Source: Diorhabda sublineata (lineage: Eukaryota; Arthropoda; Insecta; Coleoptera; Chrysomelidae). From it: 64,000 nt of DNA. Of the stretch, positions 11,802 to 22,973 are shown piece after piece (positions within the stretch are counted from its first letter, which is position 1; each line of letters starts with the position of its first letter). The notes below the pieces were generated by a model. It ran no database searches. It was not told where the DNA came from and saw only the letters and a list, made by a program, of their open reading frames with translations. Location: positions 5,105,209 to 5,169,208 of the forward strand of contig NC_079476.1 in NCBI RefSeq assembly GCF_026230105.1, written 5' to 3'. Both the position numbers and the translations under genes were made by a program.

Positions 11802-11825
11802 AAGGATTGCGTCTTTGGTCGGCAG

Positions 11826-12480
11826 GAAACAAGAAGCAAGTGTCCTTTAGAATCCCAAAGGCATGGCGAGAACCGCAGAATCCTTCAAACGACTGATATT
11901 TTGGTATGGTCAAGATAGATACAGTTCTAAAAATTAAAAGAGTTTACTACTGCATTCCCTCAGCGATACGATCTGTACCACATGGGCCAGATCTAACGAT
12001 TCCATCTCCACCAGACATACCAGCTAAATCTGAGAGTGAGGCAAATTCAAAATAGGATGAATTTACTCAAGGAAGAGGTAATTAACCTTACCTGTTTACC
12101 AGAATTGCTTTGGTTTGAGATTTAAACCTATTGAAAAAGGAAACTGAAGTTCTAGGCTCAAAATAAAATCAAAAACTCTCTTAGCCCCAGGTATCGCTGT
12201 AGAGAACTAGATTTACATTAGAGAGAAAAATTCAGAGTTGTTCTGTTGTAATATTCCTAATGTAATGAAATATTTTGGAATCATTTACGAAATATCTGAG
12301 TGGGGACTTTTTATTGATTCCTCTCGAGATAGTTTAAAAGGAGCTCTTCTATATAATGACAATGGATACGACTCCATTCCAGTACCCATTGCGTTCTATT
12401 GAAGGAAACATATGAAAGTGTTGGGCAACCTCAAATTTGCGGAGCACCAATGGCTGGTTTATGGCTATTTTAAAATGATA
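11826..12480 (+). pseudogene. WREP-family arthropod repeat protein, degraded copy
   Basis: Frames read KKQVSFRIPKAWREPQNPSND, then IPSAIRSVPHGPDLTIPSPPD, then DLNLLKKETEVLGSK, then FIDSSRDSLKGALLYND and KFAEHQWLVYGY. I recognise this order from a highly repeated uncharacterised arthropod protein family (MPFGIPMVWREP..H..DCYFC, then LPSA.RPVPH, then VRDLNLSK..AELLGS, then FIDSSK.SLKAVLLHNGN). At least five frame changes or stops are present. It abuts the LINE remnant on its left. A second copy lies at 41740-42570. Whether the family is a transposase or a gag-like protein is not known to me. Confidence 0.72.
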
Positions 12481-13312
12481 TCAAAATTAATTGAAAACTC
12501 ATACTTTGTCAAGTATTCATTTTGATTTATACATCTCTGTACACGTAAACTAATATTGAAAAATTTGTATTGTTGATATGTAAAAAAACGTTTTCTTCAA
12601 AAAACACATATTATTTTACAAAATCTAGGCCTAATTGAGAAAAACGGAAAGCAGATATGGAATCGACATCCATCTGCGTCCCTACATACAAACTTTCTAT
12701 GATTAATAGTGAATTTAATAAATATGAATCGTTTGTTTGATTGTACCTAATAATTACTATCTGAACTATATATAATAATAAAGATAATTCTGAGTAACAT
12801 TTACGGAATTTCTATGAAAATACTAGCTTGCCAGCTAATAACTGTGTTTAACACAGTTATTTAATGAATTGCAAATATACTCAGTTCTAAGAGGCGTTAT
12901 AATTAAATCGAGGTATATTTATCAATGAAACAAAAACTTTCTAACTTATAAGTTACTTGGCTTCTGAATACCAAGAATTAGTAAATTGGGAATACATAGA
13001 AAATAAAACTAATAAGGAAACAAAATTTACCATTTATATCTCGTATTTTAACATTATCCAGTGCAACATCTATTTCAATGGGTCTGTAGCAATGAAAATA
13101 CTGAACACTGTCCGATTTATTAATTTGTTAATTTGCTACTACGAGGATGATTCCACAGGTACTTAGCCTGTCTTAGAGATGGCGGTAATTGTTTAAAAAA
13201 TACCATTATTAGAAAGTACACAATCTATATAGCTTCAAGTTTCAAGACGCCACGTTGTTTAGTATTTGTTCGGCAGCCATCAATAGTGAACGTTTTCAGT
13301 GAATTTGTAAAC
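12481..13312. other. intergenic with one perfect palindrome
   Basis: The only notable structure is aataactgtgtt then t then aacacagttatt at 12837-12861, a 12-bp perfect inverted repeat with a one-base centre. The last 60 bases are probably the 5' leader of the mariner that follows. Confidence 0.5.
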
Positions 13313-14224
13313 ATGGAAAAAATTGTTATGTGATACAATATTTTCATTTCAAAGGTATTAACCCAACCAATATGAAAGCTGAACCAGGTTCTACTTTGTG
13401 TGAGATTGTCCTTCGTTTCAATAGTAGAATATTGGGTTGCAGAGTTTGAACAAGGTCGAACTCCCTGCGAAGATCAGCTTCGCAGAGGTCGACCAAATGA
13501 GGTGACGATTCCAGAAAAGTTGAAGGATATCCACAAAGCGATACTTCGACTGAAAGTGCGTGAGCTAGCAGATATAGTAGTCATTTCAAAAAGTGGGATA
13601 CATCGCATATTAACTGAATTTGGAAATGAGAAAGCTGTGTTTGAGATGGGTGCCGTGTTTACTCAATATGGAACAAAAACAGCGTTGTGAAGATGTTTCC
13701 ATCGAGTGTTTGTAATTTTTCAGAGAAATAAAGAACAATCAAAACAATTGACTGAAAATTGAGAACCGGCTCCAAAGATAGCAAAGACCGTTCTATCTGC
13801 AGGCAAGGTCATAGCGACGGTTTGTCTTTTGGTATGTGCGTGGGATCATTTTCTTTGACTATCTTGATAAAGGAAAAACTATCCACGGAGTATTTTGCGA
13901 ACTAATTGCATCGTTTGAGCGAAGAAATCAAGCAAAAATAGTCGCATTTGGTTAAGAAGAAAGTATTGTTCCGTGAAGACAATGCACCAGCTCACACATC
14001 CGGTATTTCAGATCACCAGATTTAGCCCCCTCGGATTATTTTCTGCTCCTAGACTTGAGAAATGGCTCGGTGATCAAAAATTTTTCTACAATAAAGAGAT
14101 GATGTCGGCAGGTAATGGCTATTCTGAATAGCTTGACGATTCTTATTATAAAAATGGTATCGAACTTATTGAACGTCGCCGGGAAAAGTGTATAGAGATA
14201 AACGGAGATTACGTTGAAAAATAA
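13313..14224 (+). pseudogene. mariner transposase, irritans-like, full length but broken
   Basis: The start is the ATG at 13313 (MEKIVM) and the end is at GDYVEK followed by TAA at 14222. Between them are WVAEFEQGRTPCEDQ, RRGRPNEVTIPEKLKDIHK (HTH region), KVRELADIVVISKSGIHRIL, KEQSKQLTEN, EPAPKIAKTVLSAGKV, the second catalytic region (FREDNAPAHTS in one frame), LEKWLGDQKFFYNKEM and ERRREKCIEINGDYVEK. About 910 bp matches the usual length of roughly 345 codons. Several frameshifts and stops separate the blocks, and the block around the first catalytic Asp is largely lost. It would have been a cut-and-paste enzyme acting at TA sites. Confidence 0.9.
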
Positions 14225-15929
14225 ATATATTTCCTTCAAAAATTTTGATGTTCCCTTGTTTGACCAGGTTTTTCTGGAACCACCCTCCCATGGCTCTTTA
14301 GTGAGTTCGTAATTGAAATTTCTCTCGTAAAACATGCATCAACATGCTTAAAGGTTGGAAAAATTGCCAAATAAGCATATATATAAAAATATATACATTG
14401 TTTAGTATGCATTCATGTACTCACCTACATACTTGCAAACAAGAAGAGTAAATGCTAATTTGTTAAAATAGTTTCGATTCGAGGACAAAGAAAAAATCAC
14501 GTTTTAATTTGCGTGAAAGTAAAAGACTGTCTTCATACATATTATGCAACATCTTTAATGGAGATGAAATGGCTAAGACCATGACTTAGAAATTCAGATT
14601 TCGCAATAGAAAATCAGTGACTCATCTTACTATGAAAAAGCTAAAGATCAATTCTGTCCGATTGTGAGGATATAGTGAGGATATATCAGGATTCGTTCCA
14701 ATAAAATTGAATATAAACTCTAAATTTTTATAATGCCGACTGCAAAGTTTCTTCTCAATTATGATAATGCTACATACTAAACGCAGGTCGCGATTACAAG
14801 CTTTACTGTGTTTTTACTTTCACCAAACTATCAAATTACCAAAAATAAAAATATGTACTGAAAGGGATACGGTTAATCCTGACATTGACAAGGTACGGCG
14901 AAACAATTGGGAAAAGAAGCCTCCCAAAAATACTACCAGTTATGGCTTCAATGCTGGAAGCAATTAATTCATGTTTGTTATTACATTTGTACCGTGCATT
15001 TAATGATTCAATGCACTCTATTTTCTTATTACACCTGGTATATTATATACGTCAATAATAAAATCAAATTAAAATGCTACAAAACAGAAGAAATTGTCAT
15101 CAATGATTTCAATTATCTGAACTCAATTTTAAATTGGCGCTTTTTAGAGCTGCCGAAACTGCAAATTTTTAATTAGGCTATAAATCTAGATTCCATTAGA
15201 GACCTAAGTATCGGTTATTTATCTCCTAGATACAGACACGAGAACCAATAAAAAGAAAATATGTTTGTTCTCCGATCCTACCTACGAAAGTGAAAAAGTT
15301 TTTAATCAAAGTCCGATGAGTTTCTCCTCACATTCATTTTTTTTAATTATTTTTGCCAAAGATGTTTGATTGCGAATTGTTACCGGATGAACCAATGGGG
15401 ACAGTTATTTATATGGTCAATTATTGTTCCAAGTACCAGTGGCGTGACATTTGAAAAATGATAGAATTAGAAAAGTTGTGAAATGATTCATTATATAACT
15501 TAGACTGAATTTTAAAATATAACAGATTTATGATTTTGGAAGTGTACAAGAAATTATTTACAGAAGATGCACACTATAAATGGTACATATATGAATAAGA
15601 TATACTTTCTATACTCCATACTGTAGAATTGTACTGATGATAGAGCTACTATCTAAAGCTGTCTAAATCGTAACTCTTATTAAATCAGTAGCGAAAGCAT
15701 TCAGATATTTTCTACAAGAATCATGTCTATCTAATGTTTAGTGCTATCACTTCAAGAATTATTGAATAGAATATGAATCTGAAAATTATTTCCCATCTGA
15801 TGGTCCAACAATTAGGAGGCAGTAGAAGCACTATACACCTCAAACCCCTATTATACATTGAACCATAAACAAAGCACCACCCTCATATGAGAACTATAAG
15901 AGGATTCCCAAGGAGACGCATAGGCTAGT
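14225..15929. other. intergenic, nothing recognised
   Basis: Open frames here are short and show no recognisable motif. The first 100 bases may include the 3' end of the mariner element. Confidence 0.45.
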
Positions 15930-16393
15930 CAGAATAACTAAAAATAATCACTGAGAAGGCTTCTCAAAAGATCTGGAACATGACTTCTACGGATTACAAA
16001 ATGAAATGTGGAGAGACATATGGGAATAAAAACCTGGATAGACTACCTAAGAATATTGTGCTCACAAAACCAACTCACAATAGAAGAACCGGAAACAACA
16101 GAAATCACAACTGATGAAGAGACCAGAATAAGTACAAAAGAAGTGGAGGAAGTTCAGAGAAAACTAAAAACCGAAAGGCAGTACGGGCAGTGATGGAATA
16201 GCAAATTAACTTTTAACATAATGGGGAAAGCGATGACTGAGCAGTTGGCAATGTTCATTAACAAAATATTAAAACACAAGAAAGTATCTGAAAAATGGAA
16301 AAGAAGTATACTAATTCCACTGTTTGAAAAAGATGACAGAAAAGAACCGGAAAATTATATTGGAATCAATCTTTTAAACACTATTCTAAAATG
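15930..16393 (+). pseudogene. RTE-like LINE fragment, 5' part of RT
   Basis: Frames read EGFSKDLEHDFYG, then TWIDYLR, then EEPETTEITTDEETRIS, then KEVEEVQRKLKTE, then GSDGIAN, then EKWKRSILIPLFEKDDRKEPENY and GINLLNTILK. This is the order of the linker and the first RT blocks of RTE-like insect LINEs (usual K..GSDGI..E, then W....I.P..KKGD...P.NYRGI.LL). The last recognisable residues lie at about 16390, where sequence from the opposite strand takes over. Stops and frameshifts are present. Confidence 0.83.
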
Positions 16394-16870
16394 ATACCCA
16401 AAAGGTTTTGTATATTTTAACTTTTGCCCTTTTGTTCATACTGGAATTATTCCAGATAATGTCTCGGAGTGCGCCTGATATTCGGCTGGCTTTGTTTGCT
16501 CGTCCTTTTACTTCATTTATTTTGTTCTGGTCTGCGCTGATTTGTTTGCCTAGGTAGTCAAATGACATTACCTGTTCTATAGTTTTATTTTCTAGGGCGA
16601 GTTTGTACCTCATTGTATTCTTGAGATGATTTATTATTTCGTCCATTATCAGATTAAGGGGTCTCCCTGTCGGATACCCGTTGGTGTTTGTATTTCCTCT
16701 ATCAGGTTTTGGTTAACTGATATGTGAGTGGATGTGTTATAGTTTAAATGTGTTATGATGTCTATTATGGTGTCTACTACGTCGCTTACCCTTACCCTGT
16801 CGAATGCTTTGGTGAGATCTATGAAGCACATACACGCGGGCCAGCCGTATTCTATAGTATTGATAACCAA
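16386..16870 (-). pseudogene. RTE-like LINE fragment, central and 3' part of RT
   Basis: Two minus-strand frames are separated by a deletion. The first (16649-16870) reads ACMCFIDLTKAFDRVRVSD and IQTPTGIRQGDPLI, the RT blocks with the first catalytic Asp and the RQGDPLSP box. The second (16386-16646) reads DEIIN, then KLALENKTIEQVMSFDYLG, then NKASRISGALRDIIW and KIYKTF, the connection and thumb part. The YADD box and surrounding residues are missing between them. It lies tail to tail with the plus-strand RTE fragment ending at 16393. Confidence 0.87.
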
Positions 16871-18149
16871 TGTACCTTATTATGAAACAGAATATCAGCG
16901 TACTCATTCTTCATTTCAAATAAAAATTCTTTGAAATAACAAGAATTAAGAGTCTTAGCTAAAACGTAGTTGATAAAAGTCATCATAACTTAACAAATTT
17001 TATAATAAGACGACATCAACGATAGACACGGTAGATATGACAAAACTCTTCACAAAGCAATTGCTGGTCTGTGATGCCAATTTGCACTACCACTTCTTTA
17101 GAAAAAAAGCATACGAACAATTTCAGCCGATAGCTTGTACATGGTTTGTGTTTACATTTACAAACACTAATAAAATTAGTTTTTTTCTAAATGAAAATAT
17201 GTTTGCGCTTTCCGTTGGTATTTGTGCCAGAGCCACATTTAAGGAGCCAAACAGCTACAAGCGGCTCTAGATCCGCACTCTGCCGAAGAATCACGTAGAA
17301 TAATGGTCTATTTGTTATGCCAAGAGTTTTTGGTTAACACTCTGTAACTACAACTTCGATTTACACATAAAAGTATCCAATTGTACTAAATGTACAATCG
17401 TAGAGACTTTTGGCAAATCCGTAAATGTTGAAGTTGTAGTTTCGTTATTCGGCAACAATGACCTTCATACTATATATGATTTAATTTGAAATTATTCCAA
17501 CTTCTTTCCAATTCCTCTCCGACACTGTTTAACACTTCAGCTCTTACGAACAATGGGATTAAAAGAAACACGGTAACTCATTATTCTTCGGATTGGTTCA
17601 ATTGTTTTTCATCTTCGAAGTAGAAGATCTCTCTTGGATCGAAATGGGAGTGTAAACGAGAAAATACATACTGAGTAATTTAATAGCATTCGAGGATAAA
17701 TTTTTTTTCAACATCAATCATCGTCATCATTTTGGCTAAAGTGTTTCTTCTGTGCCTTTTCTTTTGTCTTTGCGTTTCGCATTTTATTGGAAAAAGTTTA
17801 TTTCCGGCAACGACTAATTGCCGGAAAGACACAAGATGGTCGAAAAAAAATGAGGAAAATCCACGGGGATTCTGTAGGAAATAATGAAATTTTTTGTTGG
17901 GTTATTTGTAGCTCTATTCTATATAGAATAATATAGAAAATAAATTATTGGATGTATGTACGAGAAAATAAGTATCTCGTTTTCAATCCAATCTTAAAAT
18001 GATTCAGATAAAATAATGAAAGTTAATGAACGATATCTACGAGAGTGTTTCAAATATTAACCGGAACTTTGATATAGAAAATTGTATCAAGTTACAAAGC
18101 TGGAATAAAAAAAAATAGTGGCATGGTGACAAATCCGGACTATAATGAG
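16871..18149. other. intergenic with an imperfect hairpin
   Basis: At 17348-17440 actacaacttc and gaagttgtagt form the outer arms, and attgtac and gtacaat (about 17380-17396) form the centre of a roughly 93-nt imperfect foldback. No gene was recognised elsewhere. Confidence 0.45.
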
Positions 18150-18420
18150 GGTGTTACAGTGTTTCACAACCCCATTCGTTCAACGTTTCCATCTTAAACC
18201 GAGTTGTATGCAGTCTGGCGTAGTTTTGCAGGAATATCGCAGTATTGATTGGAATATCGTGTCGTTTTGATCTGTAGACAGGCTTCAACTTGTTTTCAGG
18301 AAGTTACTATAATACGGCACGTTCACAATTAGTTTTTCGGTGAGAAAATCAACTGCAGTCACTCCTCTCATGTTCCAACATACGGTATACAACACTTTCC
18401 ACGTTGACTAGGAGGAGTTT
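18150..18420 (-). pseudogene. decayed mariner transposase fragment
   Basis: Minus-strand translation gives ESVVYRMLEHE, then PENKLKPVYRSKRHDIP, then FLQNYARLHTTRFKMETLNE and WGCETL. The usual mariner order is GVVYYELL, then KRP..., then LQHDNARPHTA and GWE.L.HPPYSPDLAP. The second catalytic Asp (in HDNARPH) is replaced by the sequence NYARLH, so the fragment is dead. It breaks into the first unit of the tRNA-containing repeat, which starts directly to its right. Confidence 0.62.
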
Positions 18421-18677
18421 ATATAACACACCTGGACGAGGTGATGCCCTGTTGCTGTTTCGAACAACTAAAGAAACCATGAACTATTATTTTAAATATT
18501 CAATTGTGAGCAAAATTACTACGACTCGAAATATTGTGACAATACGTTTTTAAGAGTTGTACAATCAAGCAATATCAAGGCATCTTTCCCAATTCACTAT
18601 AATCAATTCTCCTTTAAAATAATAAGGCCCTGCTTAGTTTGCAATTATGATTCATTCATCATTTTTTGTTAACATGG

Positions 18678-18749
18678 TCCTCGGTAGTATAGTGGTCAGT
18701 ATCCCCGCCTGTCACGCGGGAGACCGGGGTTCGATTCCCCGCCGTGGAG
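18678..18749 (+). tRNA. tRNA-Asp (GUC), copy 1
   Basis: The 72-nt cloverleaf has anticodon loop CTGTCAC closed by CCCGC/GCGGG, T arm CGGGG-TTCGATT-CCCCG and D arm GTAT/GTAT. The internal Pol III B box (GGTTCGATTCC) is intact and a TTTTT terminator follows within 10 nt. The acceptor stem TCCTCGG/CCGTGGA has a T-T mismatch at 4:69, where insect tRNA-Asp normally has T-G. In the D loop this copy has TGGTCAG where the others have TGGTAAG. Confidence 0.95.
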
Positions 18750-19254
18750 AATTTCTTTTTATTGCAGGAGTTCACATATTTTGCCTGGACGAGGTGAGGC
18801 CCTGTTAAATTTCGAGCAACCACAAGAACTGAAACAATGATTGTAAATATCCAATAGAAATGTATATTTTTTAGTAAAACTCGTCAAGAAATGAGGAGAA
18901 TTTGGTGTTTGTTTTTTGGAATAATCCCCCATAGTTTAGAGATTAGTAATCCCACCAATCAAGCAACATCAAGGTATCTTTCTGATTTCACTTAAATCAA
19001 ATATCTTTAAAAAACCCTAAGCCCCTGTAGAATTTTCATGTTTGTCTCAATAAAACAACATAATGGATAATTGAGATATTGCGGATAATTATCTGGCAGA
19101 CATAATGTTTGCATTTAATATTTTTTTGTTATAGAGTAAATAGCAAATAAAATGTTGCTGTTGGATATAAAAACATAATGAATAATTTAGATGGTTTCAC
19201 ATTTATCTGGAAGACAGTATGACAGAAAGTATCCATCAATTTTTTATAACATAA

Positions 19255-19326
19255 TCCTCGGTAGTATAGTGGTAAGTATCCCCGCCTGTCACGCGGGAGA
19301 CCGGGGTTCGATTCCCCGCCGTGGAG
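19255..19326 (+). tRNA. tRNA-Asp (GUC), copy 2
   Basis: Same cloverleaf as copy 1 with GTC anticodon and intact A and B boxes. A TTTTT terminator lies about 6 nt after the gene. It carries the same 4:69 mismatch in the acceptor stem. Confidence 0.96.
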
Positions 19327-19784
19327 ATGTTCTTTTTATTGAAAAAGTTCACAACTCTTGCCGGTACGAGGTGAGGCCCTGTTGAATTTCGAACAACCAC
19401 AAGAACTGTAAACAATGATTGTAAATATACAATAGTAATATATTTTCTACAGTAGAGTTCTTCAAGAATTGAGGAGAACTTGGTGTTTTTCAGCATAATC
19501 CCCATAGTTTATTGATTATCAATCCCACCAATCAAGCAATATCAAAGTATCTTTCAGATTTCACTATAATCAAATATCTTCCAAAATAGTAAGGCCCTGC
19601 TCAGTTTTCAATTATGATTTCACTATTACTGAATTATTTCTTTCGATTTGATGTTATACAGTAAATTGGAAATGAAATGTTGCAGTTTGTCATGACATTA
19701 AAACATAATGGATAATTTATATGGCGTCATATTTATCTGGAAGACAGTGTGACAGAGAGTATCCATCAATTTTTTATGACATAA

Positions 19785-19856
19785 TCCTCGGTAGTATAGT
19801 GATAAGTATCCCCGCCTGTCACGCGGGAGACCGGGGTTCGATTCCCCGCCGTGGAG
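19785..19856 (+). tRNA. tRNA-Asp (GUC), copy 3 with D-loop change
   Basis: Identical to copy 2 except AGTGATAAG replaces AGTGGTAAG in the D loop. This changes one of the two conserved guanines that normally contact the T loop, so folding may be weakened. A T-run terminator is present. The acceptor mismatch at 4:69 is shared. Confidence 0.93.
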
Positions 19857-20430
19857 TTCTTCTTTTTACTAATTCACATCTCTGGCCTGTTTGAGATGAG
19901 GCCCTGTTGAATGTCTAACAACTGCAAAAACTGTGAATGAACTATAATTGTAAATATACAATTGTCAGAAAAGTTACTATAGTTTTTAGAATAACAATGA
20001 ACACTTTTTTCATTGTAATATATAAAAAAAATAGATATTTGTTCTATTCTAAAAATTTAGATTTCTGATGGGAGAAGCGAAATTCAGCACACTAATCTGA
20101 AAGAAACTTTTTATGGATTAAAATTTCGATAATTAGCTAATCATTGCACCTACTGATTTTTAAATCTCAAAGTTGAGAAATTTATTTAATTCCATCATGA
20201 AGGGTGAGGCCCTGTTTGCTTTTTGAAGAGCAATTAATATTTTCAATAAACTACATTTTTTCAATTGAAGTGAGAAATGAATTTTATTATGAAACTACAG
20301 GATAACTTATTAAAAAGAATCAATTTATTTCTCAATTACTGTTGAATTATCATCGATTTATGGGGTAAAATGTTTTCTTCAGTTAATAAACTATGTCACA
20401 CATTTTATTGATTATTTTGTATAAACAAAA

Positions 20431-20502
20431 TCCTCGGTAGTATAGTGGTAAGTATCCCCGCCTGTCACGCGGGAGACCGGGGTTCGATTCCCCGCCGTGG
20501 AG
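20431..20502 (+). tRNA. tRNA-Asp (GUC), copy 4
   Basis: Sequence equals copy 2. A TTTTTT terminator follows about 4 nt downstream. Its flanks are more diverged from the other units than those of copies 2 and 3, so the gene has been conserved better than its surroundings. Confidence 0.96.
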
Positions 20503-21154
20503 ATATTTTTTCATTAAAGGAATTTACATTCCTATATAAAAGAGGTAAGGCCCTGTTGAATTTCGTAGAAGTACAATGGGTGGAAGTTTTTCACCATCCA
20601 ATTGTAAATAAAGCTATGAGAACTTAGAATCGTGATAAAATATTGTAATAATATATTTTTTGGCAATATGTATTAACAATTGGACAGCGATTCATTAACG
20701 AGCATAATCCCTGGTAATTACGTGACAATAATTCCTGAACTCCAGACATGTCTTTCCAATATCACTATAATCAAATCTCTTTTCAAAAAAAGACCAAAGG
20801 ACAAATTTTGAGTTAACCTTATAATTTTACTGCATTATACATTTTCATTCGATATACTAAATTGGGAATGAATATCTAAAAAAATGACAATATAATAATG
20901 ATTATGGAAAAGGTGAGGCCCTGTGAACAGAAAGTAAAAGCAATTTGCAAGAACATTTGATTTGGCAATAGTATCAAGAATATGATAATTAATTTGTATT
21001 TTTCATTTCATGTTTTTGATAGTTAACAATCATCTAGTAATTTACATAAATCTATTTATAACACGCTTCTTCTATCATTTGAATGAATATTTCCAGTTTA
21101 TGTAATGTCTATAATGTAATCACTACCAAATATAAATAGATAATGTGTATGGTA

Positions 21155-22094
21155 CAAGGTGTCTCAAAAGAAAGTTCACGTTTGTATAGCTTATTGCTAC
21201 GACTGTAGTGCGTACGAAATTCTGTAATATCACTTAAATGATACTCGACTTATTGGAGAATAAATCAAGAAATTTGGCGAGACTGGATCAACACTGGATA
21301 AACCAAAATCCAGACGTCCAGGTCATCTAGATCGGTCAAAAACGTAGGCAGTGTTATTCAGTCTATTCGTGACGAGCTTGACTTGTTTATTCGGAAACAT
21401 GCTGTTGCTTTCAACGCGCAATAGACTATTATTACGCATTTTGTACTAAAATTTGGTGCTGCTCGCAGCACCCTTACAAGATTCAGTTGATGGAAGAATT
21501 GAAGCCTTAGTATGCTTGTTAGATGGTTCACTTCGTAAAACAAATGAGCACGTTCCAATGTTTATGAACACCTTGTTTTCGGATGAAGCTCATTTTCATT
21601 TTAATGGACACGCAACAATAGACATAATCAATAAAAACAATATCCCTACATTCGCTTAAAATGGCCGTATGGACTACGATGTCACCGCAAGGCATTATTG
21701 GCACTATTGAAGATGATGTTATGTACAGATGTTAGACGATTTCTTCGTGCCTGAACTGCAAAACTTCAATAATTAGAGCAAATAAACATGGTTCTAGCAG
21801 GACGAGGTAACTTCAGACATGTCCAATAGTTCACTGCCACGAGTTACTGAAATTTCTCCTGGCAAATTTATCTCCAGGAGAGGTGACATAAGTTGGCCTC
21901 CACTCAGTACCGATTTAACACCTTTGGCTTTTTCTGTGGGGTTATATGAAATCAAAAGTTTACGGTAACAAACAAAGTTCCCTGGCACAATTAAAATAAC
22001 ATATCCGTCACGGTTTACATTTGGACGATGTTAATTTTGAGAAAATAAATTTTGATTATTTTTTTTTAATGTGATCTTCCTTTGAGACACATTG
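21155..22094 (+). mobile_element. TA-flanked IS630/mariner-type transposon, broken
   Basis: Inverted ends caaggtgtctcaaaagaaag (21155) and, reverse-complemented, caatgtgtctcaaaggaaga (22094) are bounded by TA. The 940-bp interior reads GETGSTLDKPKSRRPGHL (HTH linker), LQHPYKIQLMEELKP, FSDEAHFHFNGHATI (first catalytic Asp block), MLDDFFVPELQN, then RGDISWPPLSTDLTPLAF (usual RGD..WPPRS.DLTPLDFFLWGY). Several frameshifts and stops, and loss of the FQQDGA block, show that it is inactive. This group is widespread in insects. Confidence 0.86.
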
Positions 22095-22973
22095 TATTAT
22101 AATTCGTATATCGAATTGCACCCTAAAATACGTTCGGCATAGGATAATAAAAACTATCGTAGGTAACATTCAATTCTAGGAAAAAATGAATAACTAATCA
22201 AGAATAATAATGAAGCTGTTTTTACGCTTTTTATAATTAGTTTTAAAATTGAAGGGAAAGAAAAAACTGTACTTTAGTGATAGTTATATTGAATCGTATT
22301 TGTATATTTTCATCAAATCTCGTTGTTACCGAATAAGACTAAGCATGAGTCTGCAACAAAATAATGAAGCAAGAAACGATAGGTCTCGATCGCGGATTCT
22401 GTGCCTTGGTAAAATAGAACAACACACGGAGATAGGATTGTGATTTGTTGTGTCGTTTCTATGTTATTCTGTCCGAAAAAACACAAAGATGTGTTCTTTT
22501 CTACCCACTTCGATTAATATACTCAATTATCAGGTTTAGATTCCGTTTTCCTTCCAAACGTATAAATATAAATTCTATTCACATGAATTGATTCGAATAT
22601 TTTAGTTAATGTCTTCATGTACACATTTAGACCCACAATTTCCGAAGCCTATTTCCACAAAACGTGCTAAGGACTAATGACTCATTTCCATATTTCCCAT
22701 TTACACTCGACGCGGGTGCTTTTACCTACACAGAAATTTACTAATGACGAAACATTCCATGATTGTTAGGAATTCCACACCAAGAGAAATAAGGGGTTAA
22801 CTTAAAATCGTTGTAATCTGTTCTATTTACGCTGAATCGATATTTTATAGAAATTTCTCTTATTTTTATTCATAATTCGGACTGGATACAACTGAAAAAT
22901 TCAATTTTCCACTATAACTAAGTTATAAATATACACGTTCTTTACTTTTGACGCTTCCTTCGAAAAGGTCAAT
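22095..22973. other. intergenic, nothing recognised
   Basis: No motif, tandem repeat or RNA gene was seen. Confidence 0.45.

Larger units (their letters stand above)
18421..20960. repeat. tRNA-Asp-containing tandem repeat array
   Basis: Irregular units of about 530-650 bp each hold, in order: an upstream spacer with caagcaatatcaa and a taaggccctg box, a tRNA-Asp gene, a short T-run, then about 40-60 bp later a gaggtgaggccctgtt box. tRNA starts are at 18678, 19255, 19785 and 20431. A first partial unit (18421-18565) and the last ones (about 20200 and 20905) have the ggccctg box but no tRNA. The 19340-19800 segment is almost identical to 28950-29410. Confidence 0.88.

Noticed and set aside
15930..16870. 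Twin priming to explain the two oppositely oriented LINE parts
   Set aside because: The order of parts (5' forward, then 3' inverted) is the reverse of what twin priming gives.
19191..19505. Open frames crossing the tRNA genes on both strands
   Set aside because: They overlap structural tRNAs and repeat with the unit, so they are not proteins.
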